From Planctomycetota bacterium (GTDB taxonomy: Bacteria > Planctomycetota > UBA1135 > UBA2386): a stretch of DNA of 64,000 nt. Shown here piece after piece: positions 35,528 to 44,727 of this stretch. The notes beneath the pieces were generated by a model. That model was not told where the DNA came from and did no database searches. It worked only from the letters and a program-made list of their open reading frames with translations. Position 1 is the first letter of the stretch; every line of letters starts with the position of its first letter. The stretch lies in contig JADLFX010000013.1 in assembly GCA_020849665.1 (NCBI GenBank), forward strand, positions 1 through 64,000. Reading direction: 5' to 3'. A program made the translations under genes and the position numbers.

Positions 35528-36363
35528 CCCCCCTGCTCGAGCGCCTCGGGCACGCGCCGGTGACGGGCTGCGTGCTGATCGCGATCCTCACGCTCGCCGC
35601 GCTCACCGACTTCGTCGCCCCCACTCCCCAGCAGCTGCTCGGCCACGGCGCGGCCATGGGGTTCCTCGTGCAGGATGGCGAGCCATGGCGGCTGCTGACC
35701 TACGCGTTCCTGCACGGCGGCCTGATCCACCTGGCCTTCAACACGATCTTCCTGCTGCAACTCGGGCCGCAGATCGAGGCCGTGCTGGGTTCACCGCGCT
35801 TCGCGCTGGTCTACCTGTGCAGCGCCGCCGGCGGCGGGCTCGTGGCCGTGCTCTGGCAGGATCCGCACACCCTGCTGGTCGGCGCCTCGGGCGCCATCTT
35901 CGGCATCCTCGGCGCGGCCCTGGCCTGGAACGTGCGCTCGGGCCGCTCGCCGCTCGACTTCTGGAACTACGAGGGGCCGCGCCAGCTGGTGGGGTTGATC
36001 GTGGTCAACCTTGCGCTCGGCTTCCTGTTTCCGATGGTGAGCAACGCCGGGCACATCGGCGGGTTGATCGCCGGCTTCGTGACCACGCACACCTTCCTGC
36101 TTCCTCCGCGGGACGGCGCGCGGCGGGTGGACCGCTGGATCCGCGCCGGCTGGCTGGCGCTCGCCGCGTCGCTGACGTTCTACGCCTGCGAGCCCTTCCT
36201 GCGCTGGGACCATCTGCTCACCAAGGCCCGGGATGCCAGCACGCCGGCCGAGCAGATGCGCTGGCTCGCGGCGATCCAGGAGCTCCCCGCCGGGGCGCGA
36301 CCGCCGGTCGCGTGGCCCGGCGCCGGAATCGCGCCCCCGGCGAAGGACCGCCGCGGCCGCTAA
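35524..36363 (+). CDS. Rhomboid-family intramembrane serine protease
   Basis: 279 residues from the GTG at 35524. Six core membrane helices plus one near residue 220 are visible. The catalytic dyad is present: S122 in GASGAIFG and H177 in NAGHIGGLIAG. The first-loop phrase W-R-L-L-T-Y-A-F-L-H-G-G-L-I-H-L-A-F-N is the standard rhomboid landmark with the conserved H-x-x-x-N. It cleaves membrane-protein substrates within the bilayer. Coupled to the TPR gene by GTGA. Its TAA stop shares three bases with the TAG stop of convergent gltX. Confidence 0.92.
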   Translation: MTPLLERLGHAPVTGCVLIAILTLAALTDFVAPTPQQLLGHGAAMGFLVQDGEPWRLLTYAFLHGGLIHLAFNTIFLLQLGPQIEAVLGSPRFALVYLCSAAGGGLVAVLWQDPHTLLVGASGAIFGILGAALAWNVRSGRSPLDFWNYEGPRQLVGLIVVNLALGFLFPMVSNAGHIGGLIAGFVTTHTFLLPPRDGARRVDRWIRAGWLALAASLTFYACEPFLRWDHLLTKARDASTPAEQMRWLAAIQELPAGARPPVAWPGAGIAPPAKDRRGR

Positions 36364-37910
36364 CCCGCGGCGGCCAGCAGCCGCGCCAGGGCCTGCTCGC
36401 GTCCGAGCAGGAAGAGCGTGTCGAAGAGGCCGAACCCCGCCGTCGTGCCGGTCAGCGCGGCGCGCACCGGGTGCACGAACGCGCCGAACTTCACCCCCAG
36501 GCGCTCGGCGAACGCGCGCGCGTCGTGCTCCAGGTCCACGGGCGTGGCGCACGGCAGGCCCGTCGGCGCCGCGTGCGGTTCGTACTTCGAGACCGGCAGG
36601 CGCACCGCCGTGTCGCACGCGCCACGCGGCCCGGGATACGAGGGCGGCAGCGCCACCTGCCGCAGGTGCTCGGCGTAGGCGCGCAGCCACGCCCGCGCAC
36701 CCGGCTCCTTGTCGAGGTTGCGCCGGGCCGCCTCGTCGAGGGCGATGCCGTCCTGGAACAGGAAGCGCATCTTGTCCGGCAGCTCCGAGTACACCCGCAC
36801 CCGCTCCTGCAGGCAGGCCAGCACGTTGCGCAGCCAGTCGCGGTGCGAGTGCAGCGCGCCGCCCGGGATCCCGCCGCGGACCAGGTGCGGCGCTGCCTCC
36901 TCGAGCACGCGCTCGAGCGACATGCGGCGGATGTAGTCGCCGCTCATCCACAGGAACTTCTCCTCGTCGAACTTCGAGCCGGCCTTGCCGATGTCCGCGA
37001 TGCGGAACCTGGCGACCATCTCGTCGCGCGAGAACACGTCCTGGTCGCCGGAGTAGCTCCAGCCGAGCAGCGCGATGTAGTTGAACACCGCGTCGGCGGG
37101 GAACCCGCGGTCGCGGTACTCGAGCACCGCCACGGCCGCCTCGCGCTTGCTGAGCTTGCGGCCGTCCTTCCCCAGGATCAGCGGGATGTGGGCGTAGGCG
37201 GGGGCCGGCCAGCCCATGGCCTCGAAGCACAGGATCTGCTTGATGCCGTTGAGGAAGTGCTCCTCGCCGCGCACCACGTGGGTGATGCGCATCGCGTGGT
37301 CGTCGACGACGCAGGCGAAGTTGTAGAGCGGCATGCCGTCGGGACGCAGCATCACCCAGTCGTCGAGCTCGGCGGTGTTCACCTCCACCTCGCCCTTGCA
37401 CAGGTCGTGGACCCGCACCACGCGGTCCAGCGGCAGGGCGAAGCGCAGGCTCGGACGCGGCGTCCTGGCCAGGCGTGCCTGCCGTTCCGCCTCGCTCAGG
37501 TTGCGGCAGCGCCGGTCGTACATGGTGCGCGCGCCGCGCGCCTCCTGCGCCGCGCGCATGGCGTCGACTTCCTCGGGCGTGCAGAAGCACGGGTAGGCGG
37601 CGCCGCGCCGCACCAGCTCCTCGCCGTGGCGCGCGTAGAGCGCCAACCGCTCGCTCTGGAAGTACGGCCCGTGCTCGCCGCCGCGTCCCGGGCCCTCGTC
37701 CCAGTGGAGCCCCAGCCAGGACAGCGCCTCCAGGATGTTGTCCAGGGAGGCCTTGGTCGACCGCGCCACGTCGGTGTCCTCGATGCGCAGCAGGAACTTG
37801 CCGCCGAGCGCGCGCGCCGCCGCCCAGTTGTAGAGCGCGGTCCTGGCTCCGCCGATGTGCAACGGTCCGGTCGGCGAGGGCGCGAAGCGCAGCCGGGGAG
37901 TCTGGCTCAT
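36360..37910 (-). CDS. gltX: Glutamyl-tRNA synthetase
   Basis: 516 residues, normal bacterial length. It charges tRNA-Glu (and tRNA-Gln if non-discriminating). Class I signatures are clear: FAPSPTGPLHIGGARTALYN near the N-terminus (HIGH equivalent HIGG) and K252-L-S-K-R256 (KMSKS equivalent). A zinc-knuckle region is suggested by YPCFCTPEEVD and YDRRCR. The C-terminal anticodon-binding helices end in LFLLGREQALARLLAAAG. Third gene of a minus-strand group with the coiled-coil and phosphatase genes (33-base gap). It is convergent with the rhomboid gene, sharing stop-codon bases. Confidence 0.96.
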   Translation of the reverse strand: MSQTPRLRFAPSPTGPLHIGGARTALYNWAAARALGGKFLLRIEDTDVARSTKASLDNILEALSWLGLHWDEGPGRGGEHGPYFQSERLALYARHGEELVRRGAAYPCFCTPEEVDAMRAAQEARGARTMYDRRCRNLSEAERQARLARTPRPSLRFALPLDRVVRVHDLCKGEVEVNTAELDDWVMLRPDGMPLYNFACVVDDHAMRITHVVRGEEHFLNGIKQILCFEAMGWPAPAYAHIPLILGKDGRKLSKREAAVAVLEYRDRGFPADAVFNYIALLGWSYSGDQDVFSRDEMVARFRIADIGKAGSKFDEEKFLWMSGDYIRRMSLERVLEEAAPHLVRGGIPGGALHSHRDWLRNVLACLQERVRVYSELPDKMRFLFQDGIALDEAARRNLDKEPGARAWLRAYAEHLRQVALPPSYPGPRGACDTAVRLPVSKYEPHAAPTGLPCATPVDLEHDARAFAERLGVKFGAFVHPVRAALTGTTAGFGLFDTLFLLGREQALARLLAAAG

Positions 37911-37943
37911 CCCGTCACGAATACGCGCCGCGCGCGCGGCGCG

Positions 37944-38573
37944 CTACGCCTCGGGCGGGAGCACGTTCCAGCGCACCAGCTCGGCGCTCCCGCCCAGGCT
38001 CACCTCGGTGACCGAGCCGAGCGCCACGCCGCGCCGGGCGGCTTCGGCCTCGTCCCAGCCGAGCAGGTAGCGCAGGCCCCACTTGATCACGCCGCGATGC
38101 GCCACCACCAGGAGGTCGCCGGCCTGGTGGCGCGCGAGCATCGCGCGGAATCCGGACTCGACCCGTGCGGCGAACCCGGCGAACGTCTCGCCGCCGGGAT
38201 AGCCGTGCACCGCCCCGCGCTTCCACGCCGCGTACCAGTCCGGATGCGCGGCCGCGATCTCGGGCTCGCTCAGGCCCTCGATGGCCCCGAACCACACCTC
38301 TGCGAACGCGGGCTCCTCCTCGAACACCGCCGGCGGCAGCCGCAGGCCGGCGCGCAGCAGCTCGCCGGATTCGCGCGCGCGGGACAGCGGCGAGGCGACC
38401 AGGGCCGCGAAGCGCTCCTCGCGCAGCAGGGGCACGAGGCGGCGGATCTGTGCGCGCCCGAGATCCGAGAGCGGCACGTCGTTGCGGCCGTGGAAGCGGA
38501 TCGAGGACTGCCCTTCGGTCTCGCCGTGCCGGACCAGCACGATCCGCCGGCCTGCGCCGTCCCGCGCCCGCAC
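37944..38573 (-). CDS. Histidine phosphatase (phosphoglycerate-mutase superfamily)
   Basis: 209 residues, GTG start at 38573. It carries the catalytic LVRHGETEGQ motif, LSDLGRAQIRRL, SPLSRARESGELL, a conserved E in FAEVWFGAIEGL, and the second catalytic His in VVAHRGVIKWGLRYLLG. This fits cofactor-dependent mutases and phosphatases such as the CobC/GpmB-like members. Substrate specificity is not readable. It begins 4 bases after the coiled-coil gene ends and precedes gltX by 33 bases. Confidence 0.9.
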   Translation of the reverse strand: MRARDGAGRRIVLVRHGETEGQSSIRFHGRNDVPLSDLGRAQIRRLVPLLREERFAALVASPLSRARESGELLRAGLRLPPAVFEEEPAFAEVWFGAIEGLSEPEIAAAHPDWYAAWKRGAVHGYPGGETFAGFAARVESGFRAMLARHQAGDLLVVAHRGVIKWGLRYLLGWDEAEAARRGVALGSVTEVSLGGSAELVRWNVLPPEA

Positions 38574-38577
38574 GCCG

Positions 38578-39495
38578 CTACTTCACCGCCAGCGCGATCA
38601 GCGCCGCGACGATCGCCGTACCCAGCACCACGAGGAAGGTCAGCACGAGCCGCTGCGAGCGATGGCTCTGCTCGGCCATCCTGGTCAGGCGCGTGGCCTG
38701 ATCCTGCTGCGCCCGGCGCAGGTCTTCGAGGCCGCGCGCCGTGGCCTGCTCGAGCTGCCGGGCGGACTCGCGTTGCGCGACGGCGACCTGCTCCCCGACC
38801 TTGTGCATCGCCTCGCCCTGGCGCTCGCCCTCGCGCGCGATGGCCTCGGCGATGTGCCGGTTGCCCTGACGCTGCTCCTGCACCAGTTCGGCCGTGCTGC
38901 CGGCCTGCTCCCTGCTGGCCTGCACCATGGTCGAGATGGAGGCCTGGATCCGGTCCATGTTGCCGCGGAACTCGTCCAGGGTGCGCGCGGCGCGCTCGTC
39001 GGTCACCGCGGCGCGATGCAGCGCGGCGCGCACGTCGGTGAGCAACGCGGGCACGTCGCCGAGGGTCTTGCGCACCAGCTCGGCGGACTCGTTCTGGCGT
39101 TCCATCTGCGCGGCCAGGGCCTGCAGGGCCTGCAGCTGCGCCTGCGCCAGGGCCGGCAGCTGCGTCAGCCTCGCGCCCAGCTCGGCCACGTGCTCGCCCT
39201 GACCCTCCATCCGCACCTGCACGCCGCGCAGCAGCGACGAGAGCTCGGAGAACCCTTCGCCCATCGCGAGCAGGGCCTCCTCCTTGGGCGAGAGCTTGCG
39301 TCCCGGCAGGCTCTCGGGGCGTGGCTCGACCGGGACCTGGTCCACCGCCACGCGCGACGCGCCATGGGCGCCGCCGTTTCCGGGCGCAGCCGTGCTCGGG
39401 CCCGTGACCCGCTCCACGCCCTGCTCCACGTGTACCCCCGATGCGCCGCGCCAGCGGTTCATCAACTTGTCGAACAGCGATGCCTTCTTGACCAC
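38578..39495 (-). CDS. Tail-anchored coiled-coil protein
   Basis: 305 residues when started at the GTG at 39495, chosen because GGGAGG lies 5 bases upstream. A longer frame to 39534 lacks such a site. After a basic N-terminus (KKASLFDKLMNRWRG) and a low-complexity linker, residues about 80-280 are heptad-rich (A, L, Q, E, R). One C-terminal membrane helix follows (about 283-303, LVLTFLVVLGTAIVAALIAL). The layout (cytoplasmic coiled coil, C-terminal anchor) resembles methyl-accepting or Apolipoprotein-A-like scaffolds, but I cannot name a family. First gene of the phosphatase-gltX group. Confidence 0.8.
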   Translation of the reverse strand: MVKKASLFDKLMNRWRGASGVHVEQGVERVTGPSTAAPGNGGAHGASRVAVDQVPVEPRPESLPGRKLSPKEEALLAMGEGFSELSSLLRGVQVRMEGQGEHVAELGARLTQLPALAQAQLQALQALAAQMERQNESAELVRKTLGDVPALLTDVRAALHRAAVTDERAARTLDEFRGNMDRIQASISTMVQASREQAGSTAELVQEQRQGNRHIAEAIAREGERQGEAMHKVGEQVAVAQRESARQLEQATARGLEDLRRAQQDQATRLTRMAEQSHRSQRLVLTFLVVLGTAIVAALIALAVK

Positions 39496-39500
39496 GTTCG

Positions 39501-39506
39501 CCTCCC
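39501..39506 (-). promoter_or_regulatory. Ribosome binding site deciding the GTG start at 39495
   Basis: GGGAGG on the minus strand with 5-base spacing to GTG (39493-39495). It favours this start over the in-frame start 13 codons upstream. Confidence 0.6.
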
Positions 39507-39729
39507 AGTGGCTCGCGGGAACCGCCTCCCGCACCCCATTCGGGGACGGCCGCGCCGGCTCCGGCCTGGACCGCCCGAGGCCCGGCGCGCGACGACGACC
39601 GATGGGCGGAGAGCTTAGCGTGGCACGCGGGCGCCGCCAGGAGGCGCGCCGCCAGGAAACCCCGCGCCGCGGCTTGACCCCGCCGGAGTGCGCGCTACCT
39701 TCCCGCCCTCTCGCGACCCGACTCCCGGT

Positions 39730-39805
39730 GGGGAGTTAGCTCAGTTGGTAGAGCGCGACAATGGCATTGTCGAGGTCAGGGGTTCGACTCCCCTACTCTC
39801 CACCA
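39730..39805 (+). tRNA. tRNA-Ala(GGC)
   Basis: Folds by eye. The acceptor stem pairs GGGGAGT with ACTCTCC (one G-U). The D arm is GCTC/GAGC, and the anticodon stem is CGACA/TGTCG with loop ATGGCAT (GGC at 39763-39765). The T arm is AGGGG-TTCGACT-CCCCT, then discriminator A and an encoded CCA. Confidence 0.93.
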
Positions 39806-39840
39806 CTCTTCGCGCCAGACGAGCCATCCCCGGCCCGCCG

Positions 39841-39863
39841 CCCTCGCCCGCAGGGGCCGAGGG
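39841..39863. terminator. Hairpin between tRNA-Ala and the convergent gene
   Basis: CCCTCG-CCC pairs with GGG-(C)-CGAGGG around a GCAG loop with one bulged base. It sits 36 bases after the tRNA and 46 bases before the end of the convergent secreted-protein gene. A terminator role for one or both is likely but lacks a T-tract. Confidence 0.4.
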
Positions 39864-39908
39864 AGACGCGCCGGGGATGCTTCGTTCGGGGGTGTCGCGC
39901 CCTGGACC

Positions 39909-42047
39909 TCACTGCGCGCCGCCGAGCAGCGTGGTGACGCCGTCGGAGGTGGTCAGGCCGAGCTGGTTGACGCCGGGGTCGAGGCACAGGAACTGGCTGT
40001 GGAAGCTGGCGCCGATCAGCGCCGGCTGGTTCGGGAACACCAGCGGCAGGGTGGCCTGGCCGGCACCGTTGGTCGCCAGCCCGAGGCTCACGTCGGGAGA
40101 GACGCGCAGGCTGCAGCCCGGCGCGCCGAAGGCGGCGAGGCTCAGCGGCAGGGCCAGGGCATTCCACTGGGTCTTGGAGGCGCCGACGAACATCGTCACC
40201 GGCCTGGCGGCCGGACCGTGGAAGAGGCGATACGTGGCCAGCTGGCCGATGGTCGGATTGCCGACCGTCGACTGCACGGGCACGCCACCGCTGCCCTGGC
40301 ACCCGCTGCCGAAGCTGGTGAACGAACCGAACGTCACGCCCACCCAGGTCTGCAGGGCCGCGCGCACCTCGTCCCGCAGGACCTCGATGGCGCCCACGCC
40401 CACCGCGGCGCTGGCCTGGCCGCCATCGCTGGCGCCGTGGGCGAACGCGCCGGTCACGAAGTTCCGGGACGAGACCTGGCCCAGCACCACCACGGGCAGG
40501 CTCACGTACCCGCCGATGCTGCGGTACTGCTTGCCGTCCACGGTGTACGAGCCGCCCTTGTAGGCGAGCTCGCAGTTGGCCTTGAACGTGGCGACCATCC
40601 CCGCGGGCAGGTTCAGCGCCGCGGCCTCGGCGTCGATCAGGTCGTCGAGCTTGAGCGTGCCGCTGGCCGGGTACCCGCCCAGCGAGTTGAGCATCAGGTC
40701 GTAGAAGTTCTGGCGCTGCACGCCCAGGTAGCCTTGGGCCACCTCTTCGTGCAGGCGGCCGAGGTCGACCAGGGTGAGCTCGTTCGCGACCGGGCCGCCG
40801 CAGCCGATGTGGTGGTTCAGCGCCGTGCCGGTCATCCCCAGGGCCTGGGCGGTCTGGTTCAGGGCCGCCATGCCGTACTGGTTGGTGACCCGCATCGTGC
40901 GCGTGTTGGAGGAGTTCTCCATCATCTGGCGCAGCACGTCGCGCACGGTCTCGTTCACGAACGGTGCGCCGCCGGTCGGGCAGGAACCGTTCGTCGAGGT
41001 CGCCACGTTCCACACCGCGTCGAGGGAGAGCTGGCCCTGCGACACACGGCGCATGGCGTGCACGTGGTGCAGGGTCTTCAGCATGCTGGCCGGCTCGAAC
41101 GACCAGTCGCCGAGCAGCGAGGCCCGCACGCCGCCGCCGACCTGCTTGAGGTACACACCCACGACGCCGTCCGTGGCGTCCCGCATCAGCTCGCCGACGC
41201 GCGCGGTGAGGGCGTTGGCGCTGTTGAGCATGATCCCGGCGTAGCGCGTGACGCCGTTGACCTCGTAGCGCTCGATGTCGATCAGCCGCGCACCGTTCTG
41301 CCTGGCCTTGAACCAGATCTCCGAGAGCGTCTGGCCGTAGTACCACCAGAAGGCCTTGCCCTGGCGCGCCTGCATCACGACCGCGAAGTTGCCGTTCTCC
41401 AGCACCTCCAGGTCGCGCAGGTAGGCGTTGTTGGCCGTCAGCGCGTTGGCGACCGCGGCGGCGCCGATGTTGCTGTAGACCCACCAGGCGCGCTGGTCCT
41501 CGCCCGTGTTGCGCACCATGACGGCGGTGTAGTAGCGGACGCCGTTCACCAGCTCGGTGTCGAGGTCCACGATGCGCGCCTGGTGGCTGGAGCAGAAGTC
41601 CAGCAGCGCGTTCCAGGTGATGCCGGTCTGGTACCACCAGGCCTTGGCGTTCGCGCCGGTGTTCGACTCCATCACGCAGGCGAAGCGGGTCTGGCCGTTC
41701 ACCTCGTAGCGCTCCAGGTCGGTGAGCCGGGCCTGGTTGCTGCTCACGTACGAGCCCACCTGCTGCAGGGTGAGGCCGTAGTACCACCACCACGTGCGCG
41801 CGAACGAGCCCGAGTTGGGGACCAGGGAGACCGTGAACGGCCCCGCCTGGGCCGGGTCGACCTCCAGGTCGACGATCCGGTAGCCGTTGTTCAGCAGGTT
41901 GCCGACCTGCTGGGCGTCGAGCCCGGCATAGAGGGCATGCCCGGTCGGGGCGGAGTTCTCCCGGTCGTCCTGGGCCGGGATGGAGAGGGCGAGGGCGAGA
42001 AGGGCGCTGGAGGCCGCCAGCAGGCGGCGGGAAGGTGAGTTGCTCAT
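39909..42047 (-). CDS. Secreted polyglycine-hydrolase-like serine hydrolase (tandem-repeat + beta-lactamase-like)
   Basis: 712 residues from the ATG at 42047, with a signal peptide ending near ALSIPAQ. Residues about 45-285 hold four to five copies of a repeat with R-x-x-D-L-E, then Y-x-x-V-M-x-x-N-x-G, then W-W-x-Y-x-G-x-T. This matches the bacterial tandem repeat domain (BTRD1) of fungal polyglycine hydrolases. A class-A-like serine hydrolase domain follows, with S321-M-L-K324, S379-S-N381 and a later H-G-A-S-D-G in the KTG position. The last ~130 residues are the two-Cys module shared with 867-3434 and 57401-58909. Probably secreted and surface-associated; substrate unknown. Divergent from the kinase gene across 91 bases. 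Confidence 0.82.
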   Translation of the reverse strand: MSNSPSRRLLAASSALLALALSIPAQDDRENSAPTGHALYAGLDAQQVGNLLNNGYRIVDLEVDPAQAGPFTVSLVPNSGSFARTWWWYYGLTLQQVGSYVSSNQARLTDLERYEVNGQTRFACVMESNTGANAKAWWYQTGITWNALLDFCSSHQARIVDLDTELVNGVRYYTAVMVRNTGEDQRAWWVYSNIGAAAVANALTANNAYLRDLEVLENGNFAVVMQARQGKAFWWYYGQTLSEIWFKARQNGARLIDIERYEVNGVTRYAGIMLNSANALTARVGELMRDATDGVVGVYLKQVGGGVRASLLGDWSFEPASMLKTLHHVHAMRRVSQGQLSLDAVWNVATSTNGSCPTGGAPFVNETVRDVLRQMMENSSNTRTMRVTNQYGMAALNQTAQALGMTGTALNHHIGCGGPVANELTLVDLGRLHEEVAQGYLGVQRQNFYDLMLNSLGGYPASGTLKLDDLIDAEAAALNLPAGMVATFKANCELAYKGGSYTVDGKQYRSIGGYVSLPVVVLGQVSSRNFVTGAFAHGASDGGQASAAVGVGAIEVLRDEVRAALQTWVGVTFGSFTSFGSGCQGSGGVPVQSTVGNPTIGQLATYRLFHGPAARPVTMFVGASKTQWNALALPLSLAAFGAPGCSLRVSPDVSLGLATNGAGQATLPLVFPNQPALIGASFHSQFLCLDPGVNQLGLTTSDGVTTLLGGAQ

Positions 42048-42138
42048 GATTCTGGGTTCCTCGAACATGGGTTCGCCGGGCACCAGCGCCGGCCCGGGCC
42101 GGATCCCGGTACCGAAACCCAGGAATCCGCGAGGTGCG

Positions 42139-44646
42139 ATGGCAGCCCCCCACCCCCCTGACCGCGAGGCCGAGATCCTGGCGCTGCTGCGGCAGGCCCT
42201 CGACCGCATGGAGTCGGGGCACCCTGTGGACCTGGAGGAGCTGTGCCGCGGGCGGCCGGATCTGGCGGCCCCGGTGGCGGAGGCGCTGCAACTGCACGGC
42301 GGGCTGCGAGGGCTGACCCGGCGGGCCCAGCGGGTCGACCCGCGCACGGGCACCCTGCTCGCCGGGCGCTACCGGCTGGGCGCGCGGCTCGGGCAGGGCG
42401 CCATGGGCGTGGTCTACGAGGCGGAGGACCAGGAGCTGCGCCGCCCGGTGGCAGTGAAGCTCTTCTCCCCCGCATTGCTGGGCGACGCGGTCGCGGAGCA
42501 GCGCTTCCTGCGCGAGGCGGAGATCCTGGCGAGCCTGCACCACCCGCACGTGGTGACCGTGTTCGACCGCGGCCACGACGGCGACCAGCTCTTCCTGGTG
42601 ACCGAGCTGCTGGTGGGCGCGCCGCTCGCCGCCCTGGCGGACGTCCTGCGCGAGGGGCCGGCGGCGTGGCCCGCGGCGCTGCGCGAGCTGCCGCCGCCGG
42701 AGGCCAGCCCCCTGCGCCTCGCGGTGCGCTGGTGCGCCGAGCTGGCCGCGGGCCTGGGCGCGGCCCATGCGGCGGGCGTGTACCACCGCGACGTGAAGCC
42801 GGGCAACGTGTTCGTGTGCCGCGACCACCGCGCGGTGCTGCTCGACTTCGGCATCGCCGCGCGCCACGGCGAGGCGACGCTGACCGCGGCCTCGACGACG
42901 CTCGGCACGCCGTTCTACATGGCGCCCGAGCAGGCCGGGGGACGCGAACGGCGCGCCGCGTCGGTGGACGTCTACGGCCTCTGCGCGACCCTCTACCACC
43001 TGCTCGCCGGCCGGCCGCCCTACGTCGGCGATGCCGCCGCGGTGCTGGCGCGCCTGCAGCGCGAGGATCCGGCGCCGCTGCGCCGGCTCCGCCCCGACCT
43101 GCCACGCGACCTGTGCGCGATCGTCGAGCGAGGCATGGAGCGCGATCCCGCGCGGCGCTACGCCACCTGCGCGGGGCTCGAGGCCGACCTGCGTGCCTTC
43201 CTCGAGCACCGGCCGGTGGTCGCGCGGCCGATCGGCCGCCTCGGGCGCGCCGCACGGCGCGTGCGCCGGGCCCCCGCGGCCAGCGCCGCGGTGGCGCTCG
43301 CCGTGCTGGCGGTCCTGCTCCTCGTGGTGGTCGTGCCCCTGCATCGCGCCTGGCAGGCGCAGCGCGTGCGCGTGGCGGTGGCGGACCTCGACGCGCGGAT
43401 CCCGCCACTCCTCGGCTTCGAGGGCACCGCGGCGCAGCGGGCCCGCATCCCGGCGGAGGAGCAGGCGCAGCACCTCGAACTCCTCGACCGGATCCTCGCC
43501 CTGGACCCCGCCCACGGACTCGCGCGGATCCTGCGCGGGGCGGTCCACGCCGACCGCGGTGCCGGTCCGCTCGCGGCCGGCGACACGGCGGCGCTGGCCG
43601 CCGATCCGCCGGATCCGTTCCTCGCCGCACTGTCCACGCGCCTCGCGTCGCGACCCTCCCCCGGCGGCGTCGCGGGACTCCCCGAGCCAGCCTCGCTGCC
43701 GGCCCGCTGTGCCGCAGCGGCCGTGCTCCTGCGCGAGCGCGGCGAGGGCTTCGCCGCCGCGGCGCTGCGCCTGCTGGAGCCGGTGCGCGACGCACCCCTG
43801 GCGCGCGAGGTGCGCATCGTGGCGCTGCTCGCGCACGGCGAGCGCGGCGGCGGCACACCCGCGTTCGAAGAGGTCCTCGACGAGGTCCGGACCCTGCGCG
43901 CGCGCCATGGCAACGACACCGCGCGCTGGCTCGCCGCCGAGGGCACCGCCCTGCTGGTCCTGCGCCGGCATCAGGAGGCGGTGGCGCCGCTGGCCGCGGC
44001 GGACCGCCTCGCGCCCGGGCGCCATGGCACACTCACCAACCTGGGCGTGGCCTACCGGCGCATGAACCGCCTCGACGACGCGCGCCGCGTCCTCGAGGCC
44101 GCGGCACGGATCCGCCCCTGGCAGACCAACACCACGGTCACGCTCGCCCAGGTGCACGCGGATGCCGGCCGCTTCGCGGACGCGCTGGCCGTGGCGGCCG
44201 CCCTGCCCGACTCCGGCGACGAGGCACGCCAGCGCTTCGACCTGGTCGGCACGCTGCTGCTGCGCCGCGCCCTGCAGGAGTTCCAGGACAGCGAGCGTGG
44301 CGTCGCGGTCGCCACCGCTGCGGAGGCGCTCGGCCTCCTGGAGCGGGCGCTGGAAGTGCCGGGGCCGGGCCGGGCGCGGATCGCCTTGCGGGCGGAGATC
44401 GCGCGCGCCCTGCGCGACGGCACGCGGAGTCTCGCCACGGCGCGCTTCCTGGACTTCCTGCGCGAGGACCCCGCCAACCCCTACCAGATCGCCAACCTCG
44501 CGACCGTGCTCCCCGACGCAGCCCTCGATGCCGAGGGCACCACCGCGCTGCGGACCTACCTGCGCGCCCTGGCCGAGACGCTCGCCCCGGGCGATGCGGC
44601 GTTCCGCGAGCGCCAGGCCCGCCTGCGCTCGACCGAGCGGCGTTGA
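42139..44646 (+). CDS. Membrane Ser/Thr protein kinase with extracytoplasmic TPR region
   Basis: 835 residues from the ATG at 42139, with GAGG a few bases upstream. A ~70-residue N-terminal helical segment of the type common in planctomycete kinases precedes a PknB-like catalytic domain (about 78-355). It has the G-loop LGQGAMGVVYEA, K107 in VAVK, H216-R-D218-V-K-P-G-N, D236-F-G and APE in YMAPEQAGG, so all key residues are present. One membrane helix (about 380-402) is followed by TPR-like helices to the end. It likely senses through the TPR part and phosphorylates cytoplasmic targets. The secreted-protein and sigma-factor genes follow on the same strand. Confidence 0.92.
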   Translation: MAAPHPPDREAEILALLRQALDRMESGHPVDLEELCRGRPDLAAPVAEALQLHGGLRGLTRRAQRVDPRTGTLLAGRYRLGARLGQGAMGVVYEAEDQELRRPVAVKLFSPALLGDAVAEQRFLREAEILASLHHPHVVTVFDRGHDGDQLFLVTELLVGAPLAALADVLREGPAAWPAALRELPPPEASPLRLAVRWCAELAAGLGAAHAAGVYHRDVKPGNVFVCRDHRAVLLDFGIAARHGEATLTAASTTLGTPFYMAPEQAGGRERRAASVDVYGLCATLYHLLAGRPPYVGDAAAVLARLQREDPAPLRRLRPDLPRDLCAIVERGMERDPARRYATCAGLEADLRAFLEHRPVVARPIGRLGRAARRVRRAPAASAAVALAVLAVLLLVVVVPLHRAWQAQRVRVAVADLDARIPPLLGFEGTAAQRARIPAEEQAQHLELLDRILALDPAHGLARILRGAVHADRGAGPLAAGDTAALAADPPDPFLAALSTRLASRPSPGGVAGLPEPASLPARCAAAAVLLRERGEGFAAAALRLLEPVRDAPLAREVRIVALLAHGERGGGTPAFEEVLDEVRTLRARHGNDTARWLAAEGTALLVLRRHQEAVAPLAAADRLAPGRHGTLTNLGVAYRRMNRLDDARRVLEAAARIRPWQTNTTVTLAQVHADAGRFADALAVAAALPDSGDEARQRFDLVGTLLLRRALQEFQDSERGVAVATAAEALGLLERALEVPGPGRARIALRAEIARALRDGTRSLATARFLDFLREDPANPYQIANLATVLPDAALDAEGTTALRTYLRALAETLAPGDAAFRERQARLRSTERR

Positions 44647-44727
44647 CCGGGACCGTGCCGCGCGGGAAGCGTGCGGATTCCCCGATTCCCCACAGGGATC
44701 CGGTCTGCGACTACGCTCGTGGCGAGC

